Assembly (NCBI RefSeq): GCF_018613695.1
Contig: NZ_JAGGPR010000003.1
Span: 458,372 to 522,371, forward strand
Direction: 5' to 3'
DNA length: 64,000 nt
From: Arthrobacter sp. ISL-95
GTDB taxonomy: Bacteria > Actinomycetota > Actinomycetes > Actinomycetales > Micrococcaceae
Shown piece after piece: positions 34,723 through 43,855 of the stretch. How positions within the stretch are numbered: the stretch's first letter is position 1; each line of letters opens with the position of its first letter. Under the pieces are notes generated by a model. That model was not told where the DNA came from, ran no database searches, and saw nothing but the letters and a program-made list of their open reading frames with translations. Both the position numbers and the translations under genes were made by a program.

Positions 34723-34738
34723 ACTAAGCCTGCTTAGT
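34723..34738. promoter_or_regulatory. Palindrome ACTAAGC-CT-GCTTAGT, candidate operator
   Basis: Perfect 7-bp arms with a 2-nt centre. The right arm overlaps a -10-like TAGTAT (34735-34740), about 40 bp before the start of the thiamine-diphosphate enzyme gene. Repressor binding here would block that promoter. No regulator can be named. Confidence 0.4.
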
Positions 34739-34780
34739 ATGGATCAAGGCAATGACTCACCTACTGACGAGGAGCCAGAC

Positions 34781-36592
34781 ATGAAACAACGGACGGTTTC
34801 GGACTTGATGGTGGAACGCCTCCAAAACTGGGGCGTGGAGCGTGTTTACGGGTACAGCGGCGATGGCATCAACGGTTTCATGGGCGCCCTCCGCCGGTCC
34901 CGGGAAAAGATCGAGTTCGTGCAGGCCAGGCACGAGGAAGCTGCGGCCTTCATGGCCGTGGGGCATGGCAAGTACACGGGCGGAGTCGGCGTAGTGACCT
35001 CCACACAGGGTCCCGGTGCCGTCCACCTGCTCAACGGCCTGTACGACGCCAAGATGGACAGCGTCCCTGTGGTGGCGATCATCGGACAGCAAAGCACCAC
35101 GGTTCTGGGCTCTGCCTACATGCAGGAGATCGACCTTCTGACGCTCTTCAAGGACGTCGCCGCACAGTTCGCCCAACTGGCCAGCTCTCCGGAACAGGTC
35201 CCCATGCTGATCGACCGCGCGTTCCGCACCGCTCTTGAAACCAAGTCCCCGTGCGTGGTCATCGTTCCCCACGACATCCAGACCGCCGATGCCCCCGAAC
35301 TTGAGCAGGAACACGGAATCGTGGTTACTGCACCCGTCTGGCATCCGGCACGCGTCATGCCCCGCGAGGAACAGCTGGACGCAGCGGCAAAGATCCTCTC
35401 CGAGGGTGAACGGATCGCGTTGTTCGTTGGGCAGGGCGCACGGGGCGCCCAAAAAGAAGTGGTGGCGTTGGCCGAAAAGCTCGACGCCGGCATCACCACC
35501 AGCCTGCTCGGCAAGCCCTACGTCGACGAGACACTCCCCACCGCCGTAGGCACCATGGGCCACCTCGGCACCACTGCCAGCGCGTTTCTGCTGGAGAACT
35601 GCGACACCTTGCTCATCATCGGCTCCAACGATCCTTGGACCGAGTTCTACCCGAAACCCGGTGCCGCCAGAGCTGTGCAAATCGACATCGACGGTCGCAA
35701 GATCGCCAACCGTTACCCCGTTGAGGTGGGCTTGGTGGGCGATGCTGCGGAAACCCTCAACGCATTGACCACACGTCTTGAAGACAGGGACCAGCCAGCA
35801 CGCACCAAGTGGCGCGCCGACGTCGAAGACCAGGTCCGCGCGTGGCGTCAGCTTTCAGAAGAACGCGCCAACGTCCCCGCCGAGCCCGTGAATCCGGAAC
35901 TGGTGGTGCGCGAGCTCAGCGGCAGGCTCCCCGGCAACGCCCAGTTGAGCATCGACGTCGGCAGTTGCGTTTACTGGTACGCCCGGCAATTGATCCTTCC
36001 GCCCGGAGTCCCCGCCCACCTGAGCGGCACGCTCGCCAGCATGGGATGCGCCATCCCGTACGGATTGGCGGCGAAGCTGGCCCACCCGGACCGCCCCTTG
36101 GTTGCCCTGGCAGGAGACGGCGGGATGCAGATGCTGGGCGTCGCCGAGCTGATCACAGTGGCGCACCGTTGGCGGGACTGGGCGGATCCCCGCTTTGTCA
36201 TCTGTGTTTTCAACAACCGTGACCTCGCCGAGGTCTCCTGGGAACAGCGTGAGACCGAGGCTGAGCCCAGGTTCCCGGACAGCCAGGAAATCCCGGACTT
36301 CCCGTACGCGGCCTATGCAGAGCTGCTGGGTTTGGCGGGAATCCGGGTGGAGGATCCCGCCAAGCTCGGCGAGGCCTGGGACTACGCGCTGTCCGCGGAT
36401 CGCCCAGCCGTCATCGAAGTCCTGACGGATCCAAACATTCCGCTGCTCCCGCCCTTCCCCGCCGGAGCGCAGAAGCTGGAAGGTATGCGCTCCGCACTCA
36501 CTGCCGAGGGCGCTGACGGTGAGCACGCGCGGAGTTTGCTGGACATCTACGCGGAGGGTGAGAGCCGGCTGCGGGCCAACGACGGGAAGTAG
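34781..36592 (+). CDS. Thiamine-diphosphate-dependent enzyme, pyruvate oxidase/dehydrogenase-like
   Basis: A 603-residue ThDP enzyme of the PoxB/acetolactate-synthase group. The N-terminal PYR domain contains the cofactor-activating Glu in VQARHEEAAAFMA. The middle domain follows (about 195-330), and the C-terminal PP domain has GDGGMQMLGVAELITVAHRW ... NNRDLAEVSWEQ, the GDG-(N)26-NN Mg/ThDP motif. Most like pyruvate:quinone oxidoreductase, giving acetate and CO2. ATG 34781 is chosen for GGAG 7 nt upstream. Convergent with a LuxR gene, 7 nt apart. Exact substrate uncertain. Confidence 0.82.
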   Translation: MKQRTVSDLMVERLQNWGVERVYGYSGDGINGFMGALRRSREKIEFVQARHEEAAAFMAVGHGKYTGGVGVVTSTQGPGAVHLLNGLYDAKMDSVPVVAIIGQQSTTVLGSAYMQEIDLLTLFKDVAAQFAQLASSPEQVPMLIDRAFRTALETKSPCVVIVPHDIQTADAPELEQEHGIVVTAPVWHPARVMPREEQLDAAAKILSEGERIALFVGQGARGAQKEVVALAEKLDAGITTSLLGKPYVDETLPTAVGTMGHLGTTASAFLLENCDTLLIIGSNDPWTEFYPKPGAARAVQIDIDGRKIANRYPVEVGLVGDAAETLNALTTRLEDRDQPARTKWRADVEDQVRAWRQLSEERANVPAEPVNPELVVRELSGRLPGNAQLSIDVGSCVYWYARQLILPPGVPAHLSGTLASMGCAIPYGLAAKLAHPDRPLVALAGDGGMQMLGVAELITVAHRWRDWADPRFVICVFNNRDLAEVSWEQRETEAEPRFPDSQEIPDFPYAAYAELLGLAGIRVEDPAKLGEAWDYALSADRPAVIEVLTDPNIPLLPPFPAGAQKLEGMRSALTAEGADGEHARSLLDIYAEGESRLRANDGK

Positions 36593-36599
36593 GTGACCG

Positions 36600-37859
36600 C
36601 TATCGGAGGCCTGCCGAGTGCGCCAGCGCAATCGCCTCGGTCCTGGAACGCACGTCGAGTTTCCGGAAGAGGTTCCGGATGTGGAACTTCACCGTGTTTT
36701 CGCTGATGTGGAGAGCGCCGGCAATGCTCCGATTCCGCTGCCCCGCGGTGAGCAACTGCAGTACTTCCAGCTCGCGGGGCGCCAGATCCCAGACGGCAAC
36801 GTCACCCACGGGCGCCGCAGGTGGATCCAGCGGCAGCACCACGGAAATATCCGCGCCCCAGCCCTGCATCACGTCCAGGGACATCCGTCCGTCAACCGCC
36901 TGCACCCGCTGCTGCAACCGAGCGATGCTGGGCGAGTCCGAGGTGAGGGCACCAAGACCGTCATCGCGCACGTTGATCAGCAGGTTCTCACCGTCGCAGT
37001 CCCACTGCGCACGCACGCGGCGGACGTCCGGCTGCTCCGCGATAGCCAACACAAGCCCGCGAACAACGGCACGGGCAGCGTGGGCAACTTCGCCAGGAAG
37101 TGCACGCCCGTTGGCGGGCGGCTCGATGAACTGAATGTCGATGTTGCTGAAGTGCATCAATGGCCGAAGGTCCTCGCGAAGCCGCTCGAACGCCGTCGCC
37201 ACCGGTTCCTCCACCAAATCGCTGGTGCGATCGCTGACCGTCCGCAAGTCCACCAAGGCTTTGACGGCGAGGTCCGTCACTGCGGTGCGGGCCGCGGCGT
37301 CATCCATGGAGGTTGACCGCAGGGCCGCCAGCAGCGTTTCGAGAGTGGTGGAGTGCTGGTCAATCAGCTCAGCGGTCACACGGATCCGCTCGGCGGACGC
37401 AGCCCGCGATTCCAGAAGGTACGACGGCGGCGCGTCGGTTACCTTCTCCTGGATGCGTCGGGCGGTTAATCGCCAAAGATAGCTGAGAAGACGAAGGGCC
37501 TCTTCCCCTTCCTCTCCCCCGGCCAGTGAAGGATCGGTCAGGACCAACAGCGCCTGGCTGGGCGCGTAGCCCAGGGCGAGGACTTCCCGCTCCTGGCCGG
37601 CGATGATCGCAGAAGTACGCCACGGGTCTTCGCCCGGCATCACCGACCTCAGCCGGTCCAGCTCGGTGATGGACACCCGGCTGACCACACTTTCGTCACC
37701 CGCCTTTTTCTGGGGCCGCCCAGTGCAGTCCTCGGTAAAGATGACCAAGGCGCTGCTGGGGACAAACGGGAGGGTGGCGTTGCGGAGGGACTCGGCGATG
37801 CGGTTCAGCGGCGCGGCAGCAAGATCGCCGATGGAGTGGAGGAGTGTCCAGTTCTGCAT
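36600..37859 (-). CDS. LuxR-family regulator with sensor and HATPase-like region
   Basis: A 419-residue protein with a C-terminal LuxR/NarL HTH (about 355-415): LAPRELEVLQLLTAGQRNRSIAGALHISENTVKFHIRNLFRKLDVRSRTEA spans it. The N-terminal about 150 residues look like a GAF-type sensor, and the middle has a histidine-kinase-like helical and ATPase region (INVRDDGLGALTSDSPSIAR). -10 TATGCT is 6 nt before ATG 37859 (leaderless). Divergent from hxlB-hxlA, with the palindrome CTACCC-AAAG-GGGTAG between, so it probably controls formaldehyde assimilation. Confidence 0.82.
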   Translation of the reverse strand: MQNWTLLHSIGDLAAAPLNRIAESLRNATLPFVPSSALVIFTEDCTGRPQKKAGDESVVSRVSITELDRLRSVMPGEDPWRTSAIIAGQEREVLALGYAPSQALLVLTDPSLAGGEEGEEALRLLSYLWRLTARRIQEKVTDAPPSYLLESRAASAERIRVTAELIDQHSTTLETLLAALRSTSMDDAAARTAVTDLAVKALVDLRTVSDRTSDLVEEPVATAFERLREDLRPLMHFSNIDIQFIEPPANGRALPGEVAHAARAVVRGLVLAIAEQPDVRRVRAQWDCDGENLLINVRDDGLGALTSDSPSIARLQQRVQAVDGRMSLDVMQGWGADISVVLPLDPPAAPVGDVAVWDLAPRELEVLQLLTAGQRNRSIAGALHISENTVKFHIRNLFRKLDVRSRTEAIALAHSAGLR

Positions 37860-37892
37860 CCAGCCAGCATACGTGCCATGTAGGAGCACGAA

Positions 37893-37908
37893 CTACCCAA
37901 AGGGGTAG
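37893..37908. promoter_or_regulatory. Palindrome CTACCC-AAAG-GGGTAG, candidate LuxR operator
   Basis: Perfect 6-bp arms around a 4-nt centre in the 137-bp region between the divergent LuxR regulator and hxlB. It lies about 34 bp upstream of the LuxR start codon and 90 bp upstream of hxlB. The symmetry and size suit a NarL/LuxR dimer. Confidence 0.5.
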
Positions 37909-37996
37909 GAAAAGCCATCCCAAAACAGCGTTCCACCCACCCCGGTACTGCACCAAGCTTGAAGAGAAGCAAACCACGGCAACCGAAGGAGAGAGT

Positions 37997-38593
37997 GTGG
38001 ACGCTGTAGTAGAAAAGCCCTCCCTGAGCGAAACACCGGCGCAGGCGGCCCTCAATCTGTCACTCATCCAAGACGAAATAGCGAGCACCACCAACGCGAT
38101 CGACGTCCACCAGCTTGCAGTCCTTGCGGGCAGGATCCGCGGGGCCGAACGCGTCTTCTTGGCCGGCGCCGGCCGTAGCGGACTGGTTCTCCGCATGGCA
38201 GCCATGCGCCTGATGCACCTGGGCCTGACGGTCCATGTAGCCGGGGACACCACCACGCCTGCCATCACCTCCGGTGACCTTTTGCTGGTCGCGTCCGGAT
38301 CAGGAACCACCTCCGGCGTGGTCAAGGCAGCGGAAACAGCCCTCGCCGCCGGTGCGGACGTCGCTGCGGTGACCACCAACCCGGAATCACCCCTTGCCGG
38401 CTTGGCCGATGTATTGCTGATCATCCCCGCCGCACAGAAAACCGATCACGGCTCCAGTCTTTCGAGCCAATACTCCGGCAGCCTGTTTGAGCAATCCCTT
38501 TTCCTTGCAACCGAGGCAGTGTTCCAAACCCTCTGGGAGAACACCGATGAGCCCGCCGAACAGCTCTGGCTGCGGCACGCCAACCTCGAGTAA
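37997..38593 (+). CDS. hxlB: 6-phospho-3-hexuloisomerase
   Basis: A 198-residue SIS-domain isomerase that converts 3-hexulose-6-phosphate to fructose-6-phosphate in the ribulose monophosphate pathway. VFLAGAGRSGLVLRMAAMRLMHLG, LLVASGSGTTSGVV and QYSGSLFEQSLFLATEAVF are characteristic. GTG 37997 has AAGGAG 6 nt upstream. First gene of the hxlB-hxlA operon. Confidence 0.9.
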   Translation: MDAVVEKPSLSETPAQAALNLSLIQDEIASTTNAIDVHQLAVLAGRIRGAERVFLAGAGRSGLVLRMAAMRLMHLGLTVHVAGDTTTPAITSGDLLLVASGSGTTSGVVKAAETALAAGADVAAVTTNPESPLAGLADVLLIIPAAQKTDHGSSLSSQYSGSLFEQSLFLATEAVFQTLWENTDEPAEQLWLRHANLE

Positions 38594-38667
38594 CCACCCC
38601 AAAGCCCCACCACCCGAACCCGCACCACCCGTTCCAAACGAAACCTTCCACAAGAAAGAAGAACCCC

Positions 38668-39291
38668 ATGAAACTTCAGGTAGCACTGGATCTCCTCACC
38701 GTCGAGGACGCCCTTGAACTCGCCGGCAAAGTGGCTGAGCACGTGGACATCATCGAACTCGGCACGCCCCTCATCAAGGCCGCCGGTTTGAGCGCCGTCA
38801 CCGCCATTAAGGACTCCCACCCCACCAAGATCGTCTTCGCCGACATGAAGACCATGGATGCCGGCGAGCTCGAAGCCGATATCGCATTCAAGGCTGGAGC
38901 GGATCTGGTTTCGGTCCTGGGCACGGCCGATGACTCCACCATTGCCGGCGCGGTCAAGGCCGCCAAAGCGCACAACAAGGGCATTGTGGTGGACCTGATC
39001 GGTGTGGCGGACAAAGTATCCCGCGCCAAGGAAGCCCGCTTGCTGGGTGCCAAGTTCGTCGAGTTCCACGCAGGCCTTGATGAGCAGGCACAGCCGGGTT
39101 ACAACCTGCGCAGCCTGCTCAACGCAGGCGAGGAAGCACGCGTCCCGTTCTCAGTGGCAGGTGGCGTGAATGCTGGAACCATTGCATCCGTACAACTGGC
39201 CGGCGCGGACGTCGCCGTCGCAGGCAGCGCGATCTACAGCGCTGCAGATCCCGAACTGGCCGCCAAGGAACTGAAGGCAGCCATCAACTAA
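38668..39291 (+). CDS. hxlA: 3-hexulose-6-phosphate synthase
   Basis: A 207-residue OMP-decarboxylase-fold enzyme that condenses formaldehyde with ribulose-5-phosphate. MKLQVALDLLTVEDALELAG, DIIELGTPLIKAAG, KIVFADMKTMDAGELEA and VPFSVAGGVNAGTI are all typical. Second gene of the RuMP pair, followed by a strong intrinsic terminator. In non-methylotrophs this pair detoxifies formaldehyde released during aromatic or methylamine catabolism. Confidence 0.93.
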   Translation: MKLQVALDLLTVEDALELAGKVAEHVDIIELGTPLIKAAGLSAVTAIKDSHPTKIVFADMKTMDAGELEADIAFKAGADLVSVLGTADDSTIAGAVKAAKAHNKGIVVDLIGVADKVSRAKEARLLGAKFVEFHAGLDEQAQPGYNLRSLLNAGEEARVPFSVAGGVNAGTIASVQLAGADVAVAGSAIYSAADPELAAKELKAAIN

Positions 39292-39309
39292 CCCAGGTCT
39301 CTATCGGAG

Positions 39310-39345
39310 ACATCGACCTGCCCATCCGGGCAGGTCGATGTTTTG
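39310..39345. terminator. Intrinsic terminator after hxlA
   Basis: ACATCGACCTGCC (39310-39322) and its exact reverse complement (39329-39341) form a 13-bp stem with a 6-nt loop, followed by a TTTTG tract on the plus strand. It lies 18 nt after the hxlA stop and just before the end of convergent ilvD. Confidence 0.85.
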
Positions 39346-39357
39346 TTCTGGCAGAAC

Positions 39358-41220
39358 TTAGAGGTTTTCCACCAGCGAGACGTCGCGGACGGCGCCCTTG
39401 TCTGCGGACAGCGCCATCGCGGCGTAGGCGCGTAGCGCAGGAGAGACGTGGCGTTCGCGGTCCTTCGGCTTGTACCCGCCGTTGACTTCGAGCTTTTCGC
39501 GGCGTTCGGCAAGAATCTCGTCGGAGACCTGCAACTGGAGGGAGCGCTGTGTGATGTCGATGCTGATGATGTCCCCGTTCTCCACCAGGGCGATGGCCCC
39601 GCCGGAGGCAGCCTCCGGGGAGATGTGGCCGATCGACAGGCCTGAGGTGCCGCCGGAGAAGCGACCGTCCGTGATGAGGGCGCACTTCTTGCCCAGGCCG
39701 CGGCCCTTGAGGAACGAGGTGGGGTAGAGCATTTCCTGCATACCCGGCCCACCTCTGGGGCCTTCGTAGCGGATGACCACTACGTCGCCTTCCTTGATGG
39801 TCTTGTTCAGGATCTTCTCCACGGCTTCGTCCTGTGACTCGCACACAACTGCCGGACCTTCAAAGATCCAAATGGACTCGTCCACCCCGGCGGTCTTCAC
39901 CACGGCGCCGTCCACTGCAACGTTGCCGCGCAGCACAGCCAGGCCGCCGTCTTTGGAAAAAGCGTGCTCCACGGAACGGATGCAGCCGCCTTCAGCGTCG
40001 GTGTCCAGGGAGGTCCACTGGTTCGACTGCGAGAAAGCGGTGGAGGAACGGACGCCACCGGGAGCCGCGTGCCATAGCGCCTGCGCCTCCTCGGTGGCCT
40101 TGCCGCCCCGGATGTCCCAGTCGTCCAGCCATCCGTCCAGGTCATTGGAATGCACGGAGTGGACGTTCTTGTGCAGGAGGCCGCCGCGGTTCAGCTCACC
40201 CAGCAGCGCGGGGATGCCGCCGGCCCGGTGCACGTCCTCCATGTAATAGGTCTTATCCCCGGCGACGTTCGGAGCCACCTTTGCCAGGCAGGGTACTTGG
40301 CGGGACTTGGCGTCCATCTCGGCAAGGCCGTACTCCACGCCCGCTTCCTGGGCTGCGGCCAGCAGGTGCAGGATGGTGTTGGTGGAACCACCCATGGAGA
40401 TGTCCAGTGCCATGGCGTTGTCAAAAGCCTCGGCCGTGGCGATGGAACGCGGCAGTACAGAGTGGTCGTCGTCGTCGTAATAACGCTTAACGAGCTCGAC
40501 GACGGTGGCACCGGCTTTCTCGTACAGCGCCTTGCGGGCGGTATGGGTCGCCAGCACCGAGCCGTTGCCCGGCAGGGCCAGGCCGATCGCCTCGGCGAGG
40601 CAGTTCATGGAATTGGCGGTGAACATGCCCGAGCAGGAACCGCACGTGGGGCAGGCGTTCTCTTCAATGAGGTTGATGTCTTCATCGGAAATGGATTCGT
40701 CCACGGCGTCGGAAATCGCGTTAACCAGATCCAGGGAGCGCACAGACCCGTCGGTCAGGGTTACGCGGCCGGCCTCCATGGGACCGCCGGAGACGAACAC
40801 CACCGGGATGTTCAGGCGCAGCGCCGCCATGAGCATGCCCGGGGTGATCTTGTCGCAGTTGGAGATGCACACCAGGGCATCGGCGCAGTGGGCGTTGACC
40901 ATGTATTCCACGGAGTCGGCAATTAAATCGCGCGACGGCAGGGAATAGAGCATGCCCGAGTGGCCCATGGCGATGCCGTCGTCCACGGCGATGGTATTGA
41001 ATTCGCGGGGCACGGCGCCGGCGGCGAGGATCGCGTCGGAGACGATCCTTCCTACCGGAGCCAGGTGGGTGTGGCCGGGGACGAATTCGGTGAAGGAGTT
41101 GGCCACGGCAATGATCGGCTTGCCGATGTCAGTGTTGGCAACACCGGAGGCACGCAGCAGTGCGCGGGCTCCGGCCATGTTGCGGCCGTGGGTAACTGTT
41201 CTGGAGCGAAGTGCAGGCAT
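39358..41220 (-). CDS. ilvD: Dihydroxy-acid dehydratase
   Basis: A 620-residue IlvD that dehydrates 2,3-dihydroxy acids in valine, leucine, isoleucine and pantothenate synthesis. Iron-sulfur ligands appear in [12 protein letters not shown] and [49 protein letters not shown] and [22 protein letters not shown] complete the family signature. ATG 41220 is chosen (AGGA 9 nt upstream); an ATG 9 nt earlier is possible. Divergent from an XRE regulator. Confidence 0.95.
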   Translation of the reverse strand: MPALRSRTVTHGRNMAGARALLRASGVANTDIGKPIIAVANSFTEFVPGHTHLAPVGRIVSDAILAAGAVPREFNTIAVDDGIAMGHSGMLYSLPSRDLIADSVEYMVNAHCADALVCISNCDKITPGMLMAALRLNIPVVFVSGGPMEAGRVTLTDGSVRSLDLVNAISDAVDESISDEDINLIEENACPTCGSCSGMFTANSMNCLAEAIGLALPGNGSVLATHTARKALYEKAGATVVELVKRYYDDDDHSVLPRSIATAEAFDNAMALDISMGGSTNTILHLLAAAQEAGVEYGLAEMDAKSRQVPCLAKVAPNVAGDKTYYMEDVHRAGGIPALLGELNRGGLLHKNVHSVHSNDLDGWLDDWDIRGGKATEEAQALWHAAPGGVRSSTAFSQSNQWTSLDTDAEGGCIRSVEHAFSKDGGLAVLRGNVAVDGAVVKTAGVDESIWIFEGPAVVCESQDEAVEKILNKTIKEGDVVVIRYEGPRGGPGMQEMLYPTSFLKGRGLGKKCALITDGRFSGGTSGLSIGHISPEAASGGAIALVENGDIISIDITQRSLQLQVSDEILAERREKLEVNGGYKPKDRERHVSPALRAYAAMALSADKGAVRDVSLVENL

Positions 41221-41267
41221 GAATACCATCCTGCTGTTGTTCTACGCCCGGCGGAAGACGGCGCTGC

Positions 41268-41277
41268 TACTAGTAGT
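41268..41277. promoter_or_regulatory. Palindrome CTACTAGTAG between ilvD and the XRE gene
   Basis: A perfect 10-bp palindrome in the 86-bp divergent intergenic region, 17 bp upstream of the -10 box of the XRE gene. Possible binding site for that regulator. Confidence 0.35.
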
Positions 41278-41306
41278 GAAAGTACCAGAGTAATAGTGTT
41301 GAGTCC

Positions 41307-42134
41307 GTGAAAGATGAGAGACGCAAGGAACTGGGACTCTTCCTCAGGACCCGCCGAAACCAAGCCCTTCGCTCCGACTACGGCCTGCCGCCAGTGGGAC
41401 GTTCCCGCGAGCGCGGCCTTCGGCGGGAAGAGATCGCGTTCCTCTCAGGGGTCAGCGTTACGTGGTACACGTGGCTTGAGCAGGGCCGGGACATCAGTCC
41501 GTCCCGGCAAGTGCTTGAGGCCGTGGCCCGCACGCTGCATCTTTCGGACACTGGGCTGAGTTACGTGCTTTCTCTGGGCGGCTATTCATCTGCCTTACCC
41601 AAAGGGCCCGTCGCGGCCGATGCTCCCGCTCATGTGCAGCGGCTTTTGGACGCTCTGGACCCCAACCCCTCCTACGCTTTGTCCCCGGATTGGGGCATTG
41701 CCGGGTGGAACCGCGCCTATGAGGCGCTATATCCGAACATCGGAACGTTCGACGCCGCCGACAGGAACCTTTTGTGGCTGGTCTTCACGGACCCCTTCAT
41801 CCGCGACCTTCTCCCTGACTGGGACGTCACCAGCAAACGCTTCCTGGCCGAGTTCAGGGCCGAAACGGGGCAGCGCTTGGGCGACCCCGATGTGGAGTAC
41901 CAAGTGGAGCGGCTCAAGGAGGCGAGCCCCGAATTCCAGGAAAGCTGGGACAGGTACGACATCCTTGGCTTTGAGTCCCGCGAGCGCCAGTTCCACCACC
42001 CCGCAGTTGGCGTGCTGCAGATGGAACACCACCAGGTCTCGCCCTCGGACAGGCCGGACCTGCACCTTGTGGTCTACACCCCGGCGCCGGGGAGTGACGC
42101 CGGGGAACAGATGCAACGGTTGATGGGAGCCTAG
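41307..42134 (+). CDS. XRE-family HTH regulator with MmyB-like ligand-binding domain
   Basis: A 275-residue protein. The N-terminal HTH (about 5-70) has LGLFLRTRRNQALRSDYGL, RGLRREEIAFLSGVSVTWYTWLEQGRDISPS; the C-terminal domain (about 100-270) has SPDWGIAGWNRAYEALYP and RDLLPDWDVTSKRFLAEFRA, the MmyB-like fold. Leaderless: -10 TAGTGT is 7 nt before GTG 41307. Divergent from ilvD, but regulation of ilvD is only a guess. Confidence 0.85.
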   Translation: MKDERRKELGLFLRTRRNQALRSDYGLPPVGRSRERGLRREEIAFLSGVSVTWYTWLEQGRDISPSRQVLEAVARTLHLSDTGLSYVLSLGGYSSALPKGPVAADAPAHVQRLLDALDPNPSYALSPDWGIAGWNRAYEALYPNIGTFDAADRNLLWLVFTDPFIRDLLPDWDVTSKRFLAEFRAETGQRLGDPDVEYQVERLKEASPEFQESWDRYDILGFESRERQFHHPAVGVLQMEHHQVSPSDRPDLHLVVYTPAPGSDAGEQMQRLMGA

Positions 42135-42146
42135 GGCGGGTTCCGG

Positions 42147-43097
42147 CTATGGAGACAAGGCGGTTTCGTCCGCAGTGGCCAGTGTCAGCACGGCCTCTTC
42201 CACGGTCTGGTGGTCTTCGAGTTCGCGCTCGATCCTGCGCAAAGCCACGGCGACTTCGTGTTCCGGGTGATCGCCCTGCAGGTCCACTGCCGCCACAAGG
42301 TACAGCTTGCGGGGACCCACAAATTCCAGATGGAGATAGGTCAGCCGGGCGATGTCCCGATGTTCCAGGAGCCGCCGCGCCATGGACCGTTCAATGTCCG
42401 GCGTGACACCTTGACCCACAAGGAACCGGCGGTTGCGGTCGATCAGCACCACGGCAACTATCGCCAACAAAACACCAACGATGATTGAGCCCACGGCATC
42501 CGGCAGTGGTGATCCGGTGACCTGATGCAGGAACACGCCCAGGAAGGCCACCACCAGGCCAATCAATGCGGCAGCATCCTCGGCAAAGACGGCGCGCAGG
42601 GTGGGGTCGGAGCCCACCAAGACCTGCTCCAAGGTCCGGCGTTCCAGCTCCCGGGCCGCTTTACGGGTCTGACGGAAGGCCTGGATGAAGGAGAAGCCCT
42701 CCAAGACAAAAGCCAGCGACAGCACTACATACGCGATGGCGAAGTCCGATGCTGGCTCCGGTTCAATAATCTCCTGGATGCCGTGCATGATGGACACCAC
42801 TGCCCCTGCGGTGAAGAGTCCGAACGCGGCGAACATCGACCATACATATGCTTCGCGGCCGTACCCCATGGGATGGTTCTTGTCCCGGGGGCGTTGCGAG
42901 CGACGCTCCGCAATGAAGAGGAACACCTGGTTGCCGGTGTCAGCCCAAGAGTGCGCCGCTTCTGCGGTCATCGAGGCGGAACCTGTCAAGGCGGCTGCCA
43001 CCGACTTGGCCGCGGCCACCAGTGCGTTCGCCACGAACGCGATGATGACAGTCAGCAGGGTGGAGCCGGAATCTGTTCGCTTCTGGGATGCTGCCAT
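42147..43097 (-). CDS. Cation diffusion facilitator (metal cation efflux)
   Basis: A 316-residue CDF protein with six helices: a metal site in EAAHSWADTGNQVF (helix 2), HPMGYGREAYVWSMFAAFG in the first loop, and SIIVGVLLAIVAVVLIDRNR with the helix 5 region ALIGLVVAFLGVFLH. A short cytosolic domain ends the protein. Exports Zn2+, Mn2+ or a similar ion by H+ antiport. Leaderless: -10 TACGGT is 6 nt before ATG 43097. Confidence 0.87.
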   Translation of the reverse strand: MAASQKRTDSGSTLLTVIIAFVANALVAAAKSVAAALTGSASMTAEAAHSWADTGNQVFLFIAERRSQRPRDKNHPMGYGREAYVWSMFAAFGLFTAGAVVSIMHGIQEIIEPEPASDFAIAYVVLSLAFVLEGFSFIQAFRQTRKAARELERRTLEQVLVGSDPTLRAVFAEDAAALIGLVVAFLGVFLHQVTGSPLPDAVGSIIVGVLLAIVAVVLIDRNRRFLVGQGVTPDIERSMARRLLEHRDIARLTYLHLEFVGPRKLYLVAAVDLQGDHPEHEVAVALRRIERELEDHQTVEEAVLTLATADETALSP

Positions 43098-43242
43098 AGG
43101 GAAACCGTACCCAACCGTTGCCGGCAAGTGTCCCGGCGTCGGGTATTTACGTGGTGACTACGCCGCAATCCCAGCCAACTACACTCTGATGCAGGGCATC
43201 GGCTCCATCGGTCACGCAACCCACCTATCGAAGGGTGTACCA

Positions 43243-43734
43243 GTGACAGAGCGTCAACGAGTCATCACCTGGCAGGATCCGGCAGATGGCGTGGCTGCCA
43301 TGCCCGGCATGAGCGGGCTGGAATACCTGCGGTCCATGATGGGCAATACCCTGCCTCCGCCGCTCATGAATGAGCTGTTGAACATGACGCTGGTGGAGGT
43401 GGACCAGGGAACAGCAACGTTCACCTGTCAACCGGATGAATCCCACTACAACCCCTTGGGGACTGTGCACGGCGGCCTCGTATGCACGCTGCTCGACTCA
43501 GCTTTGGGTTGCGCCGTCCAGACCACGCTCCCGCAGGGCGTTGGCTACACGTCGATTGAAATCAAAGTGAACTACCTTCGTCCCGTCCACGCAGGCTCCG
43601 GTCCGCTGAAGTGCGTAGGGGTCGTAACGAAACCCGGCAATCGCGTCGCCTTTGCGGAAGGCACTGTGACGGATGCGAGTGGAAAGGTGGTAGCGACCGC
43701 CAGCGGTTCGTTGCTGGTCCTTCCTATCGTCTAG
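43243..43734 (+). CDS. PaaI-type hotdog-fold thioesterase
   Basis: A 163-residue thioesterase. The hotdog signature is NPLGTVHGGLVCTLLDSALGCAV (HGG plus catalytic Asp), then YTSIEIKVNYLRPV and NRVAFAEGTVTDASGKVVATAS. GTG 43243 has AAGGG 8 nt upstream. Hydrolyses an acyl- or aryl-CoA; substrate unknown. Confidence 0.87.
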   Translation: MTERQRVITWQDPADGVAAMPGMSGLEYLRSMMGNTLPPPLMNELLNMTLVEVDQGTATFTCQPDESHYNPLGTVHGGLVCTLLDSALGCAVQTTLPQGVGYTSIEIKVNYLRPVHAGSGPLKCVGVVTKPGNRVAFAEGTVTDASGKVVATASGSLLVLPIV

Positions 43735-43855
43735 TCCTCCAAAGCACGGTACGTGAAGTTCAGTGCCATGCTCGCCGCCCGTGGGGTTGTTGCGCTGAGT
43801 TGTTTCGGCGAGGCCGCCCATGGCGCAGCAGGCCTCATAAGCGCACTATGGGGAG

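Noticed and set aside
34739..34780. Earlier start (ATG 34739) for the ThDP enzyme
   Set aside because: The added 14 residues lack family similarity and the ATG at 34781 has GGAG at proper spacing.
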